DNA of 44,582 nucleotides. Origin: Rhodobacterales bacterium 52_120_T64 (GTDB taxonomy: Bacteria; Pseudomonadota; Alphaproteobacteria; Rhodobacterales; Rhodobacteraceae). The position numbers and the translations under genes are program-made. The number at the start of each line of letters is the position of its first letter. The stretch's first letter is position 1. The notes beneath the pieces are model-generated. The model was not told where the DNA came from. It worked only from the letters and a program-made list of their open reading frames with translations, and made no database searches. Shown here in pieces: positions 24,940 through 33,834 of this stretch. Where the stretch lies: NCBI GenBank assembly GCA_002162875.1, contig MABA01000023.1, forward strand, positions 1 through 44,582, given 5' to 3'.

Positions 24940-26040
24940 GCAAAGCCGTTGTTCATTATACAGGTTGGGTGATTGGGCAGATCGCGGTGATCTCAAGGCG
25001 CATCTTGATCAATTCATTGCCCATGAAGCTTCGGCTGAAGAGCGCGATAAGACGGTTGACGCATTGCCCGACGCCGCCCCGGGAATTACTGCTGCGCGTT
25101 GCAGTCAGTCCATTCTTTCATCCAAACGTTTACCGCTCTCTGAGGAGGTTTTGGAAGACATCCCGTATTATTACGCACGCTACGACGGTAAAGTTCTACC
25201 TTTTGAGGGCGAGGATATCCCTTACCTCGCGCGACATGTCCGGTTCACAGAGATGGCCGAACTAGTGCGCAGTTGGGAAACGCATCGCGCGCAAAGGAAC
25301 GTATCGAAACCCTGCGCCTTGCGGCGTTGGTACACGACATCGGGAAACGTGCAATTTCCCACCGTATTTGGTATAAACCGACGGAACTAAGTGTTCCGGA
25401 GAGATTGGAGATGGAAGGCCACGGTTTCCAGACTGAATTCATTCTTTCCCACGGCAAGCCGTCCTCCGAGTGGGCGCATGTTTCGGCAGCGACACATGAA
25501 CGCGCGGACGGTAGCGGTTATCACCGCCGCATGCAGATGCCTGACCTTGTTTGCAGCATTTTGGCCGTCGCTAACGAGCATGACGAACTCACACGTTCTA
25601 CGCCGTACCGAAAACCGTTTACGTCGAAACAAACTGCAGAAAAACTAAAACGCGCTGGTGCAGCTAGAAAGTTTTTATCAACCGCCGTTGCTGCCGTTTT
25701 GCAAGCGGCAGGCCAACCCGTAAAAGATGCTACCGAAGCATTACCATTTGGGCTAACCCGACGCGAAGCGCAGGTTCCATCCCGTATAGCGAAATCCGAG
25801 ATCGCGAGTGCGCCAAATATCTCGCTAAAAACTGCTGATCACCACATTCAAAGTATTTGCAACAAAACCGACGCACGTACGCGTCCGGCGCTAAGGCTCG
25901 CGTTACATCGATTACATCGACGGATCAGTCTTTCGTTGAATGGTCATCTGACTGGGACACCGCAAAAAGGCGACGTCAAAGGTTTTTGTGATCCTCTGTA
26001 TTCAGGCCTCCTTGGTCTGTTGGCGCAGAAATTCAACTAA
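24940..26040 (+). pseudogene. HD-GYP phosphodiesterase fused to a LuxR-type HTH, frameshifted
   Basis: Two frames each hold half of one protein. The first (to about 25310) carries the segment before the HD domain (ITAARCSQSILSSKRLPLSE; RHVRFTEMAELVRSWE). The second (from about 25285) carries LRLAALVHDIGKRAISHRIW, then HERADGSGYHRR of the HD-GYP motif, and a degenerate LuxR helix-turn-helix (GLTRREAQV; SLKTADHHIQSI). No continuous reading frame spans them, the N-terminus is missing and the HTH is eroded. Intact relatives are cyclic-di-GMP-type HD proteins with a LuxR tail. This copy is probably dead. Confidence 0.8.
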
Positions 26041-26064
26041 TTCATCCACAAATCCAAGTTCTCG

Positions 26065-26463
26065 TTGAGGGAATACTCGCATGTTTATGAAAAACCGCTT
26101 ACTACCGCTGCTATTGTCGCCACTCTTTTTGGTGAGGCAGCCTTTGCTGAGGCAACCTACCTTGTCGCCACTATCTCGGTTACGGAGTGCGACGCATATA
26201 TGGCTGACTATTCTTCTGTTGCTGTGCCCGCAATCCTCAGCGATGACAGCGAAATCTTGGTTGGTGATACCAAACCAATGATCGTCGAAGGTACATATAA
26301 TCATAACCGGACAGTTGTTGTGAAATTCCCGTCGGAAGAAGCTGCGGTCGGCTTCTATGGCTCGCCCGAATATCAAGTGGTAATACCGTTTCGGCATGTA
26401 GCCACGAACGTAGATACCTCGGTTCTACTATTGGCGGCACAACTCGTACCGCCTTCGGAATAG
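26065..26463 (+). CDS. DUF1330-family protein with a disturbed signal peptide
   Basis: The 132-codon frame ends in a DUF1330 domain (AILSDDSEILVGDTK; RTVVVKFPSEEAAVGFYGSP; EYQVVIPFR), a small dimeric alpha/beta fold. Before it lies AAIVATLFGEAAFA, a signal-peptide core. The only start in this frame is TTG 26065. The natural-looking start ATG 26081/26087 (MFMKNRLL...) is in another frame, shifted by one base. So either TTG is used or a one-base indel broke the gene. Function unknown. Confidence 0.5.
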   Translation: MREYSHVYEKPLTTAAIVATLFGEAAFAEATYLVATISVTECDAYMADYSSVAVPAILSDDSEILVGDTKPMIVEGTYNHNRTVVVKFPSEEAAVGFYGSPEYQVVIPFRHVATNVDTSVLLLAAQLVPPSE

Positions 26464-26490
26464 CAGGACCAATTTAGCGTAACCAGTTCG

Positions 26491-26519
26491 GACTGCCGGT
26501 CAAACATTGGTCGGCAGCC
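26491..26519 (+). terminator. Terminator-like hairpin after the DUF1330 gene
   Basis: GACTGCCG (26491-26498) pairs with CGGCAGCC (26512-26519) with one mismatch and a 13-base loop. The following TATTT is only a weak U-tract. It lies 28 bases after the stop. Confidence 0.5.
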
Positions 26520-26649
26520 CTATTTCTGTGGCGCTCGAAGCAAGTATGGCTGGAGTATCAAATATTGCTTACCAAAACTTCTGTTATTCTACGCGGATGA
26601 TGACGCAGAATGTTTGAGAGATTGGCACAGCTACATCAACGATCTTGGA

Positions 26650-27119
26650 CTAAGTGGTTGCTTTAGCTCGCAACACGATCGGATTTTCACCCGAATGTTT
26701 TTTGAAAGCCCGCGTAAACCCTTCGGATGAGAGATAACCATCGCGACGGGCAATCGCGTCCACCCGATCACCCTTTTCCACATCCTGTCGGGCCAACGTA
26801 AGGCGCCACCGGCGCAGATAGGCCGCGGTGGTTCGCCCACTGTCACAAGAAATATTTCGGCAAAACGACGGAGCGAGAGACCTTCGATTTGGCTATGACT
26901 TACCTCTTGCCAAGGCGCGCGAATGGGGGCACTACATTTCGACATCACGTGGCACAACGTCGATCGGCATCGAGGATGCCTGCGCCGTTTTCCGAACCAG
27001 GATTGTTTGTGGTGGCGCCTGAACAAAGCCAATACTATGGTTCCACCCAAACCATTCCCTTGGTCCGACCACACTTCAAATAAGTTGGTTGGCGCCATCG
27101 ATTTCGCGGTCAAAAACAA
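26650..27119 (-). pseudogene. AraC-family regulator with several frameshifts
   Basis: On the minus strand the pieces of an AraC protein appear in order but in different frames: a short N-terminal cupin-like piece (TNLFEVWSD), a first HTH (FAEIFLVTVGEPPR), and a second HTH (DAIARRDGYLSSEGFTRAF, HSGENPIVLRAK) ending at TAG 26650. The frame changes between them. This cannot make a normal protein. A second relic of the same kind of gene is at 19499-19635. Confidence 0.75.
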
Positions 27120-27163
27120 CTATCCAGCGAGAGGCGAATACACTGACCAAATCTAAAGTTCGT

Positions 27164-27201
27164 CTTGGACGGGTAGATCCGAAGGGCCGTGCCCGTCCAA
27201 G
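27164..27201 (-). terminator. Hairpin downstream of the ABM-type gene
   Basis: A perfect 10-bp stem CTTGGACGGG / CCCGTCCAAG (27164-27173 and 27192-27201) lies 31 bases after the stop of the minus-strand gene. There is no long U-tract on either side. It could end transcription in both directions. Confidence 0.55.
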
Positions 27202-27231
27202 ATTACCGCTACATATTATTGGCTGGCAACG

Positions 27232-27531
27232 CTAATCCCGCGTCGATGCGATAGACGTTATATCAGTTGTCTGCGGCGGGTTGGCGAATGTGGGCCCAAC
27301 GATTTCTTTATAAATAGCGAAAGATGCAGAATCCAAAAATTCCTGCTTGGCTTCGTTATCCGTAAATTCCAATAAGCCGATGAAGCGCAACGGATCTTCT
27401 GTTGAAAAGCAGGAATAATTCAACCCGGCAATATTTTCAGCCTTCAAACCTTCGACAAGTGCATTCATCGCATCTGTTTGCGCGTCATGACTATCCCTGG
27501 ACTTTAGTGTGTAGTGAACAAGCAAGCTCAT
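27232..27531 (-). CDS. Antibiotic biosynthesis monooxygenase (ABM)-like small protein
   Basis: This 99-residue protein looks like a dimeric ferredoxin-like ABM fold (MSLLVHYTLKSRDSHDAQ; LRFIGLLEFTDNEAKQEFL; SASFAIYKEIVGPTFANPP). Such proteins act in quinol or aldehyde chemistry or only bind small molecules. AGGAGA before ATG 27531 (MSLLVHY) decides the start; 22 upstream codons are ignored. Function is uncertain. Confidence 0.65.
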   Translation of the reverse strand: MSLLVHYTLKSRDSHDAQTDAMNALVEGLKAENIAGLNYSCFSTEDPLRFIGLLEFTDNEAKQEFLDSASFAIYKEIVGPTFANPPQTTDITSIASTRD

Positions 27532-27702
27532 ATTCTGTCTCCTGTTGCTATGGTCAAAAACCTGAATGATAGAACGCACTATCGCACAGCGATACACAAA
27601 AGTTCTTGAAGTGGAAGCGCATCCAGCTATCGACCAACATTCATGTGCACCTACGCCCCCAACATCGCACGCGTAAAAGTTCGCCTCTTTCAGCGGCGCT
27701 TG

Positions 27703-28881
27703 TCAGCTCCCATTACGCTGGTTTGGCATTGCAATCCAGGCTCCGTTCCTTGCTGATGATCGAACACATGCATCAATAAAGTGCATACCAGCTAGGCCGT
27801 CGTAGACGGACGGATAAATGACGTCCGAAGAAACACTCTCATTGTTTCGCTTAGCTATTATTGCACGTGCAGCTTCGGCGTAGATATTTGCAAAACCTTC
27901 AAGATATCCTTCTGGGTGGCCACCGGGTGTGCGTGTCAAACGATTAGCCGCCGTTCCTGCACTCGAACCGCCACGTGTAATCAGGCGTTTAGGTTCGCCG
28001 AAGGGAGTAAACCACAGATAATTTGGGTCTTCTTGCGCCCATTCCAACCCACCTTTGGTGCCATAAACCCGAAGCTTTAGCCCATTCTCATTCCCTAGAG
28101 CAACCTGAGAAGACCAAAGCAAACCGCGCGCGCCACCTTCAAACCGCATCATTACATGCGCATTATCATCAAGACGACGCCCCGGAACAAATGACTGTAG
28201 GTCCGCACAGACGCTTTCCAGTTCTAGACCGGAAACGAACGTGGCAAGGTTATACGCATGTGTGCCAATGTCCCCGATACATCCACCCGCGCCAGAGCGT
28301 TCCGGATCAGTTCGCCAAGCCGCCTGCTGATTATCGCCCAATTCCTCCGCTTCAGTTAGCCAATCTTGCGGGTATTCGACCTGAACAAGTCGTATATCCC
28401 CAAGATCGCCATTTGAGACCATTTCACGCGCTTGGCGCACCATTGGGTAACCCGTGTAATTGTGCGTTAGAACAAACAGGCTTTTCGATTTCTCGACCTC
28501 TTTTACGAACTTCTTTGCGTCAGGCAATGTAGAAGTTAGCGGTTTGTCGCAAATCACGTGAATTCCTCGTTTCAGGAACTCACGCGCAGCCGTAAAATGC
28601 ACATTATTTGGGGTAACTATAGCCACTGCTTCAACGCCGTTTTTCAACCGCGCTTCGTGTATAGCCATTTGTTTGAAATCGGCGTAGGTGCGATCAGCCG
28701 CAACACCGAGCTCTAACCCGCTGGCTGCTGATTTCTCGGGCGTTGAGCTGAAACAACCTGCGACCAACTCGTATTCGCCATCAATACGGCTTGCGATGCG
28801 ATGAACTGCACCGATGAAGGCACCCTGCCCTCCGCCAACCATTCCAAGACGGATTGGGCGATTGTCTAAAGGACTTTCCAT
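27703..28881 (-). CDS. Gfo/Idh/MocA-family oxidoreductase
   Basis: This 392-residue NAD(P)-dependent sugar or inositol dehydrogenase has an N-terminal Rossmann fold with GMVGGGQGAFIGAVHR at about 13-28. The EKPxxx-type motif appears as CDKPLT near 125, and the C-terminal sheet domain contains GGCIGDIGTHAYNLA near 215. It is the last gene of the minus-strand sugar operon, starting two bases after the isomerase stop. With the isomerase and ABC importer it should oxidise the imported sugar or an isomer of it. The substrate cannot be named. Confidence 0.9.
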   Translation of the reverse strand: MESPLDNRPIRLGMVGGGQGAFIGAVHRIASRIDGEYELVAGCFSSTPEKSAASGLELGVAADRTYADFKQMAIHEARLKNGVEAVAIVTPNNVHFTAAREFLKRGIHVICDKPLTSTLPDAKKFVKEVEKSKSLFVLTHNYTGYPMVRQAREMVSNGDLGDIRLVQVEYPQDWLTEAEELGDNQQAAWRTDPERSGAGGCIGDIGTHAYNLATFVSGLELESVCADLQSFVPGRRLDDNAHVMMRFEGGARGLLWSSQVALGNENGLKLRVYGTKGGLEWAQEDPNYLWFTPFGEPKRLITRGGSSAGTAANRLTRTPGGHPEGYLEGFANIYAEAARAIIAKRNNESVSSDVIYPSVYDGLAGMHFIDACVRSSARNGAWIAMPNQRNGS

Positions 28882-28883
28882 AA

Positions 28884-29942
28884 CTATTCCCCTATCCCCA
28901 GCATCTTGCGGTTTACTTCAAGATCAGTTCCGCCATCCGCAAAATCGTCGAATGCTTTTTCCGTGACACGAATAATGTGGTCATTGACGAACTGCGCGCC
29001 TTCACGTGCCCCGTCTTCAGGGTGTTTTAGGCAACATTCCCATTCCACAACGGCCCATCCGTCAAAATCATTGGCCGCCATTTTTGAGAATATGGCGGCG
29101 AAATCGACTTGCCCATCTCCAAGCGAGCGGAACCTGCCAGCACGACCAACCCAACTTTGATATCCGGAATACACCCCTTGGCGACCGGTCGGATTAAACT
29201 CGGCATCCTTGACGTGGAACATCTTGATACGGTCTTTGTAGATATCGATGTTGTCGAGGTAATCGAGGCATTGAAGAACGTAATGTGACGGATCGTACAA
29301 CATATTACATCGCGCGTGCCCATTCAGCTGTTCCAAGAACATCTCGAATGTTACACCGTCATGCAGGTCTTCACCCGGGTGGATTTCGTAACAGACGTCA
29401 ACGCCCATATCTTCGGCATGGTCCAAGATTGGACGCCACCGGTTGGCGAGCTCTTCGAACGCAGTTTCAACCAATCCGGCGGGGCGTTGGGGCCAAGGGT
29501 ATATATATGGCCAAGCCAGCGCGCCGGAAAAAGTCGCGTGCTGTTCTATCCCCAAATTTCGTGACGCAGTAAGCGCCTTTCTAACTTGATCTACCGCCCA
29601 TTCTTGTCGGGCCTTGGGATTGCCGCGAACCGCGGGGGCTGCGAAACCGTCGAAGGCCTCGTCATAAGCAGGATGCACAGCCACTAACTGGCCTTGCAGG
29701 TGTGTTGAAAGCTCTGTGATTTCGATGCCGTTCTCGGCCGCTTGGCCAGCGAGTTCATCGCAATAACCTTTTGACCCTGCGGCTTTTTCCAAATCAAACA
29801 GACGGCCATCCCACGAAGGAATCTGAACGCCTTTATATCCGCAATCGGCTGCCCACTTTGTTATACTATCCCAGGAATTGAAGGGGGCTTCGTCACTGGC
29901 GAATTGCGCCAGAAACAGGGCTGGACCTTTGATCGTTTTCAT
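28884..29942 (-). CDS. Sugar phosphate isomerase/epimerase (xylose isomerase-like TIM barrel)
   Basis: This 352-residue AP-endonuclease-2/TIM-barrel protein has metal-ligand segments such as CYEIHPGEDLHDG, YDPSHYVLQ, MFHVKDAEF and VVEWEC. AGGAG is 7 bases before ATG 29942 (MKTIKGPAL). ATG 29948 lies next to the site and is less likely, and the open frame above it has no site. It lies between the binding protein and dehydrogenase genes. It probably isomerises or dehydrates the substrate in the same pathway as the dehydrogenase. Confidence 0.9.
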   Translation of the reverse strand: MKTIKGPALFLAQFASDEAPFNSWDSITKWAADCGYKGVQIPSWDGRLFDLEKAAGSKGYCDELAGQAAENGIEITELSTHLQGQLVAVHPAYDEAFDGFAAPAVRGNPKARQEWAVDQVRKALTASRNLGIEQHATFSGALAWPYIYPWPQRPAGLVETAFEELANRWRPILDHAEDMGVDVCYEIHPGEDLHDGVTFEMFLEQLNGHARCNMLYDPSHYVLQCLDYLDNIDIYKDRIKMFHVKDAEFNPTGRQGVYSGYQSWVGRAGRFRSLGDGQVDFAAIFSKMAANDFDGWAVVEWECCLKHPEDGAREGAQFVNDHIIRVTEKAFDDFADGGTDLEVNRKMLGIGE

Positions 29943-29964
29943 TTTCATCTCCTGTTTGTTGAAT

Positions 29965-29990
29965 TTGGAGGGCGGTTTCCCGCCCTCCAA
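29965..29990 (-). promoter_or_regulatory. GNRA-capped hairpin after the sugar-binding protein gene
   Basis: In the minus-strand RNA an 11-bp perfect stem (TTGGAGGGCGG / CCGCCCTCCAA) closes a GAAA tetraloop. There is no U-tract. It lies between the binding-protein stop (30029) and the isomerase gene. In many sugar operons such a stem protects the upstream mRNA so that more binding protein is made than permease. Confidence 0.7.
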
Positions 29991-30028
29991 TACCCTGCTC
30001 TTTGCCTAGAAATGGCCCTTTCTTCGAC

Positions 30029-30985
30029 TTAGAACGGGGAGTCCGGGAAGTAGAAGGACGCTGCATTCTCTTGGGTTATGAGCGTTGCGCCCAGAATGTA
30101 GCGACCTGCAACCGGACCGTTCGATTTGAACTTGGCGACAGTCACGTCCATCGCAGTGGCAAGCATCGCAGGTGGGTAAAGCACATCGATTGGGATCAGA
30201 GTTTCACCATCCATAATGCTCTTGATGGTTTCTTTCATACCAGCACCACCGACAACGAACATACCGTCACCGTCACGTCCTGCTTGCTTCAGCGCGGCCA
30301 CAACACCAATTGCGATGTCATCGTCTTGCGCCCAAACCGCATCAATATCGGGGAAGCGGCTTAGGAAGTCCTGCATAACTTCAAAACCATCATCCCGGTT
30401 CCAGTTTGCGTGTTTGTCATCAAGAACATTGATGCCGGAACCTTCGATTTCAGCCATGAATGCATCGAAGCGTTCTGTGTCGATCACTGTTGGGATACCA
30501 CGAAGGATCACGATATTGTCGCCTGAATTTAGGCGGCCCTTCATGTACTCGGCAGAAACACGGCCAAGCTCCGGGTTGTTACCCGCAACATAAATGTCTT
30601 CGATACCTGGCTGGCTAAGACCACGGTCAACTACCGTGATAAACGCACCTGAGGCCTTAACATTCAAAACCGGATCCGTAAGCGGCTCTGATTCAAACGG
30701 TAGAATAACCAAAGCATCGATCTGGTTCACAGAAACCATATCTTCCAGCGCACTAGCCTGTGCTGATGGATCAGGCGAGTTGACCAGAATGATGTCGATA
30801 TCTGGGTATAACGCCTCGATACGTTCCGCAGCTTTTTCAGCGTGCCAGTTCATACCAGCGGCCCAAGCGTGTGTCGGTGTAGGATACGATACACCGATCC
30901 TGATCATGTCCTGCGAGAGTGCTGCGCCTGACAGGGAAAGCGCCCCGCCTAACAACATTGCACCTAGTGTTTTATTCAGGTTCAT
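30029..30985 (-). CDS. Sugar ABC importer substrate-binding protein (RbsB-like)
   Basis: This 318-residue periplasmic binding protein is of the ribose/galactose class I type. A signal peptide at about 1-24 (MNLNKTLGAMLLGGALSLSG) precedes IRIGVSYPTPTHAWAAGM, the first strand of the sugar domain. VVDRGLS and VWAQDDDIAIGV are the characteristic sugar-contact segments. GGAGG precedes the ATG. It follows the permease gene with a 108-base gap that contains an imperfect hairpin. The substrate is unknown. Confidence 0.92.
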   Translation of the reverse strand: MNLNKTLGAMLLGGALSLSGAALSQDMIRIGVSYPTPTHAWAAGMNWHAEKAAERIEALYPDIDIILVNSPDPSAQASALEDMVSVNQIDALVILPFESEPLTDPVLNVKASGAFITVVDRGLSQPGIEDIYVAGNNPELGRVSAEYMKGRLNSGDNIVILRGIPTVIDTERFDAFMAEIEGSGINVLDDKHANWNRDDGFEVMQDFLSRFPDIDAVWAQDDDIAIGVVAALKQAGRDGDGMFVVGGAGMKETIKSIMDGETLIPIDVLYPPAMLATAMDVTVAKFKSNGPVAGRYILGATLITQENAASFYFPDSPF

Positions 30986-31093
30986 AGCTTTTCCTCCATG
31001 CTATGGTTTAGACAATAAGCATCCGGTCGCTGACACGAATGCCACCTCCTACATGTCCGAACGCGAGACGTCCGGGATGTAAAATCTCTTAGT

Positions 31094-32110
31094 TTAGGTA
31101 GTCTTATTCGAGCTTCTGAAGTCGGCTCGTTGCAACCAAACGGCGATGATGATGATTAAACCCTGCATCGTTCCGTTCAGGTAATTCGATATTAAGTCGG
31201 TAAAGTTCAGTATGTTACCAATTGTGGTCAGGATGAGTGCCCCAAGTATCGTTCCGCCGATCCGTCCGTATCCGCCCTTCAATACAGTGCCGCCAATTAT
31301 CACAGCGGCGATTGCTTCAAGTTCCCACATCACACCCGTTGATGCTGATGCGGATCCAAGTCTTGGAACATAGATGATCGTTGCTAGAGATACACAAAGC
31401 CCTTGGATGACATAGGTTAAAGTCTTTATCCGGTCGACGTTGACGGCCGAGTATTTGGCGACCGCTTCGTTAGAACCAATGGCCATACAATAGCGCCCAA
31501 AAGCTGTGCGGTTCAAAAGCATCCATCCTAGAACGGAGACGATAGCGAATACCCAAACCGGAATTGGCAGGCCGAAGAAGCTATCGTAATAAACCGGGCG
31601 GTAGGTTCCGCGGATGGCGAAATCTAATGAAAGCGTTCCACCGTCCGCAAAGTATGTAACAAGCGACCGGTAAATACCCATAGTTCCGAGCGTAACGATA
31701 AATGCTTCGATTTTACCTTTTGTCGTTAGAAACCCGTTGATCCAACCAGCGCCCAGGCCAAGAATAATACTCGATCCGCACCCAATCAGGACGGTTGTGA
31801 CGCCGCCGCCAAACGTACTCATTGCGTTGTTCATGATAATGATCATCACACCGGAGATAACAGCGGCCATCGAGCCAACCGAAAGGTCGATCCCCCCTGC
31901 CGTGATTACAAAAGTTGCACCGACCGCGATTATTCCTATGAAAGCCGAGCGCGTTAGCAAGTTTGTTATATTGCCCTCACTGGCGAACGCCGGATTGAGG
32001 AGATAACCGATGATACACAGCAACAAAAGTGCGATTGCCGGACCCATTGTTTTGATGTCGAATTTCATCATGCGGTTTTGCGCAGTATTTTTCACGAGTG
32101 AATCATCCAT
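31094..32110 (-). CDS. Sugar ABC importer permease (RbsC-like)
   Basis: This is a 338-residue BPD_transp_2 permease with about eight to ten membrane helices. The family signature includes GVTFVITAGGIDLSVGS-type residues (ATFVITAGGIDLSVGSM) near residue 63 and the conserved GGTVLKGGYGRIGGTILGA near residue 275. The start at ATG 32110 overlaps the ATPase stop by 8 bases, so the two are coupled. It exports nothing; its partner ATPase and binding protein give the direction. Confidence 0.92.
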   Translation of the reverse strand: MDDSLVKNTAQNRMMKFDIKTMGPAIALLLLCIIGYLLNPAFASEGNITNLLTRSAFIGIIAVGATFVITAGGIDLSVGSMAAVISGVMIIIMNNAMSTFGGGVTTVLIGCGSSIILGLGAGWINGFLTTKGKIEAFIVTLGTMGIYRSLVTYFADGGTLSLDFAIRGTYRPVYYDSFFGLPIPVWVFAIVSVLGWMLLNRTAFGRYCMAIGSNEAVAKYSAVNVDRIKTLTYVIQGLCVSLATIIYVPRLGSASASTGVMWELEAIAAVIIGGTVLKGGYGRIGGTILGALILTTIGNILNFTDLISNYLNGTMQGLIIIIAVWLQRADFRSSNKTT

Positions 32111-33629
32111 TGGTTTCAGCCTCCTTCAAACCTGCGGCATACCGCACGATTTCACTTTCATTAATATCGTCGCCAGAAAGAATTCCGGTAATCCTGCCTT
32201 CACGCATGACGGCGACGCGGTGGCACATTCCGATTACCTCGGGCATTTCTGATGATATAAGCACGATCGAAACACCCTCAGCAGCTAAAGCCGCAATAAA
32301 ATGATAAATCTGCTGCTTTGTGCCAACGTCAATTCCGCGCGTGGGTTCGTCAATGATTACGATACGCGGGTCACTTTCCATAATTTTCGCAAGAAGTAAC
32401 TTCTGCTGGTTTCCGCCAGACATATCTTTTGCTTTTACTTCTGGGTCACGGGAACGAATATCGAACCGCCTTATCGCACGCGTTAATGCATCGCTCTCCA
32501 GCTTGGAATCTAACAACATGTTGCGGATAAATTTGGGCAGGGCCAGCAGTGATAGATTCGTTCGCATTCCCTCATTAAGGAGCAACCCTTTTTCTTTGCG
32601 ATCTTTGGTTAAGTAAACCACCCCTGCATCACGTGCAGCTGCGACTGAATTGAACCGCGTTTCGTCACCGCGAAATGTGATTTTACCTGCACTGATTTCC
32701 GAAAGACCGCATATAGCTTCGAACACCGCTGTTCTCCCCGAACCGACCAATCCGGAAAACCCCAATATCTCCCCCTTTTTGAGATAGAAGTTGACGTTCT
32801 TAGTTTCCGGAGCCAGCAATCCTTGGACTTCAAGTATACGTTCCGCATCTACATCCGGTTCGTTCATAGGCGGGAACATATCGGATAGTTCTCGACCAAC
32901 CATCATTTGCGCCATCGAATCCAGCGTAAGCTCATCCGCAGATTTCGTTGTGATCCATTGACCATCACGAAGTATCGTGACCTTATCCGCAATTGCCTTT
33001 ACTTCAGCCAACTTATGGGAAACAAATACGACAGCGACCCCCTGCTCTTTCAGGCGCCTAACCTGATTGAAAAACAGTTCGGTTTCCGCTTCGGTCAAAA
33101 CAGCGGTCGGCTCATCCATGATGAGCACCCGCGCGTTCCGACTTATAGCTTTGACGATTTCGACCATCTGTTTTTTTGCGATGGACAGATCAGCAATGCG
33201 GTCGGTCGGTAAAATATCAACGCCTATATCGTCAAGTAGAGATCTGACTACGGCTTCCATTTTCTGCCGATCAAGAATTCCCCGACTTGAAAGCTCGCGA
33301 CCAAGGAAGATGTTTTCTTCAACCGTCATCTGTTCCGCTAGGTTCAGCTCTTGATGGATCAACACAATTCCAAGGTTTTCGGATTGACCATTCGGGGGCA
33401 AGTCAATGGTATTGCCATCAAGTTTGATGCTACCGGATGTCGGCTGATGAAAGCCCGCAAGCGTCTTCATCAATGTTGATTTCCCAGCGCCGTTTTCACC
33501 GATCAGTGCGTGGACTTCCCCCGCGACTATGTCGAAACTTACGCTGAAAAGTACGGGGATTGTTCCAAAAGATTTGCTGACACGATCAGCTGAAAGAACC
33601 GACGTTTGGCTGTTGATAGAATCTAACAT
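32103..33629 (-). CDS. Sugar ABC importer ATP-binding protein (RbsA-like, two NBDs)
   Basis: This 508-residue protein has two fused nucleotide-binding domains, typical of ribose-type importers. NBD1 has Walker A GENGAGKS (44-51) and signature LSIAKKQMVEI. NBD2 has a degenerate Walker A (GLVGSGRT) and an intact signature MSGGNQQK. Degenerate second sites are usual for the family. GGAGG precedes ATG 33629. It is the first gene of the sugar operon, starting about 60 bases downstream of the LacI operators. Confidence 0.93.
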   Translation of the reverse strand: MLDSINSQTSVLSADRVSKSFGTIPVLFSVSFDIVAGEVHALIGENGAGKSTLMKTLAGFHQPTSGSIKLDGNTIDLPPNGQSENLGIVLIHQELNLAEQMTVEENIFLGRELSSRGILDRQKMEAVVRSLLDDIGVDILPTDRIADLSIAKKQMVEIVKAISRNARVLIMDEPTAVLTEAETELFFNQVRRLKEQGVAVVFVSHKLAEVKAIADKVTILRDGQWITTKSADELTLDSMAQMMVGRELSDMFPPMNEPDVDAERILEVQGLLAPETKNVNFYLKKGEILGFSGLVGSGRTAVFEAICGLSEISAGKITFRGDETRFNSVAAARDAGVVYLTKDRKEKGLLLNEGMRTNLSLLALPKFIRNMLLDSKLESDALTRAIRRFDIRSRDPEVKAKDMSGGNQQKLLLAKIMESDPRIVIIDEPTRGIDVGTKQQIYHFIAALAAEGVSIVLISSEMPEVIGMCHRVAVMREGRITGILSGDDINESEIVRYAAGLKEAETNG

Positions 33630-33687
33630 TTAGTCCGCCTCCCAGCTTTCAACTTCACCCGCCATTCTATTGAGCGGCTTCACGATA

Positions 33688-33744
33688 TGTAAACCTTTTC
33701 ATCCAGAATGTAAACCTTTACATAAATCAATGAAAACCTTTTCA
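33688..33744. promoter_or_regulatory. Three phased LacI-family operators between the sugar operon and lacI-type gene
   Basis: Three 14-base sites lie in tandem: TGTAAACCTTTTCA (33688-33701), TGTAAACCTTTACA (33709-33722) and TGAAAACCTTTTCA (33731-33744). The middle one is a perfect palindrome except for the central CC. Centres are 21 and 22 bases apart, about two helical turns, so all three sites face the same side of the DNA. They lie between the divergent ATPase gene and the LacI-type gene, and should be the operators of that regulator for both directions. Confidence 0.85.
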
Positions 33745-33834
33745 TGGTCGAATTATAGTCTATATTGCAGGTATTGCTGTTGTTTATAAGGCTACGAGAA
33801 ACGTCATAATCGCATAAAAAAGGAATATCCAAAG

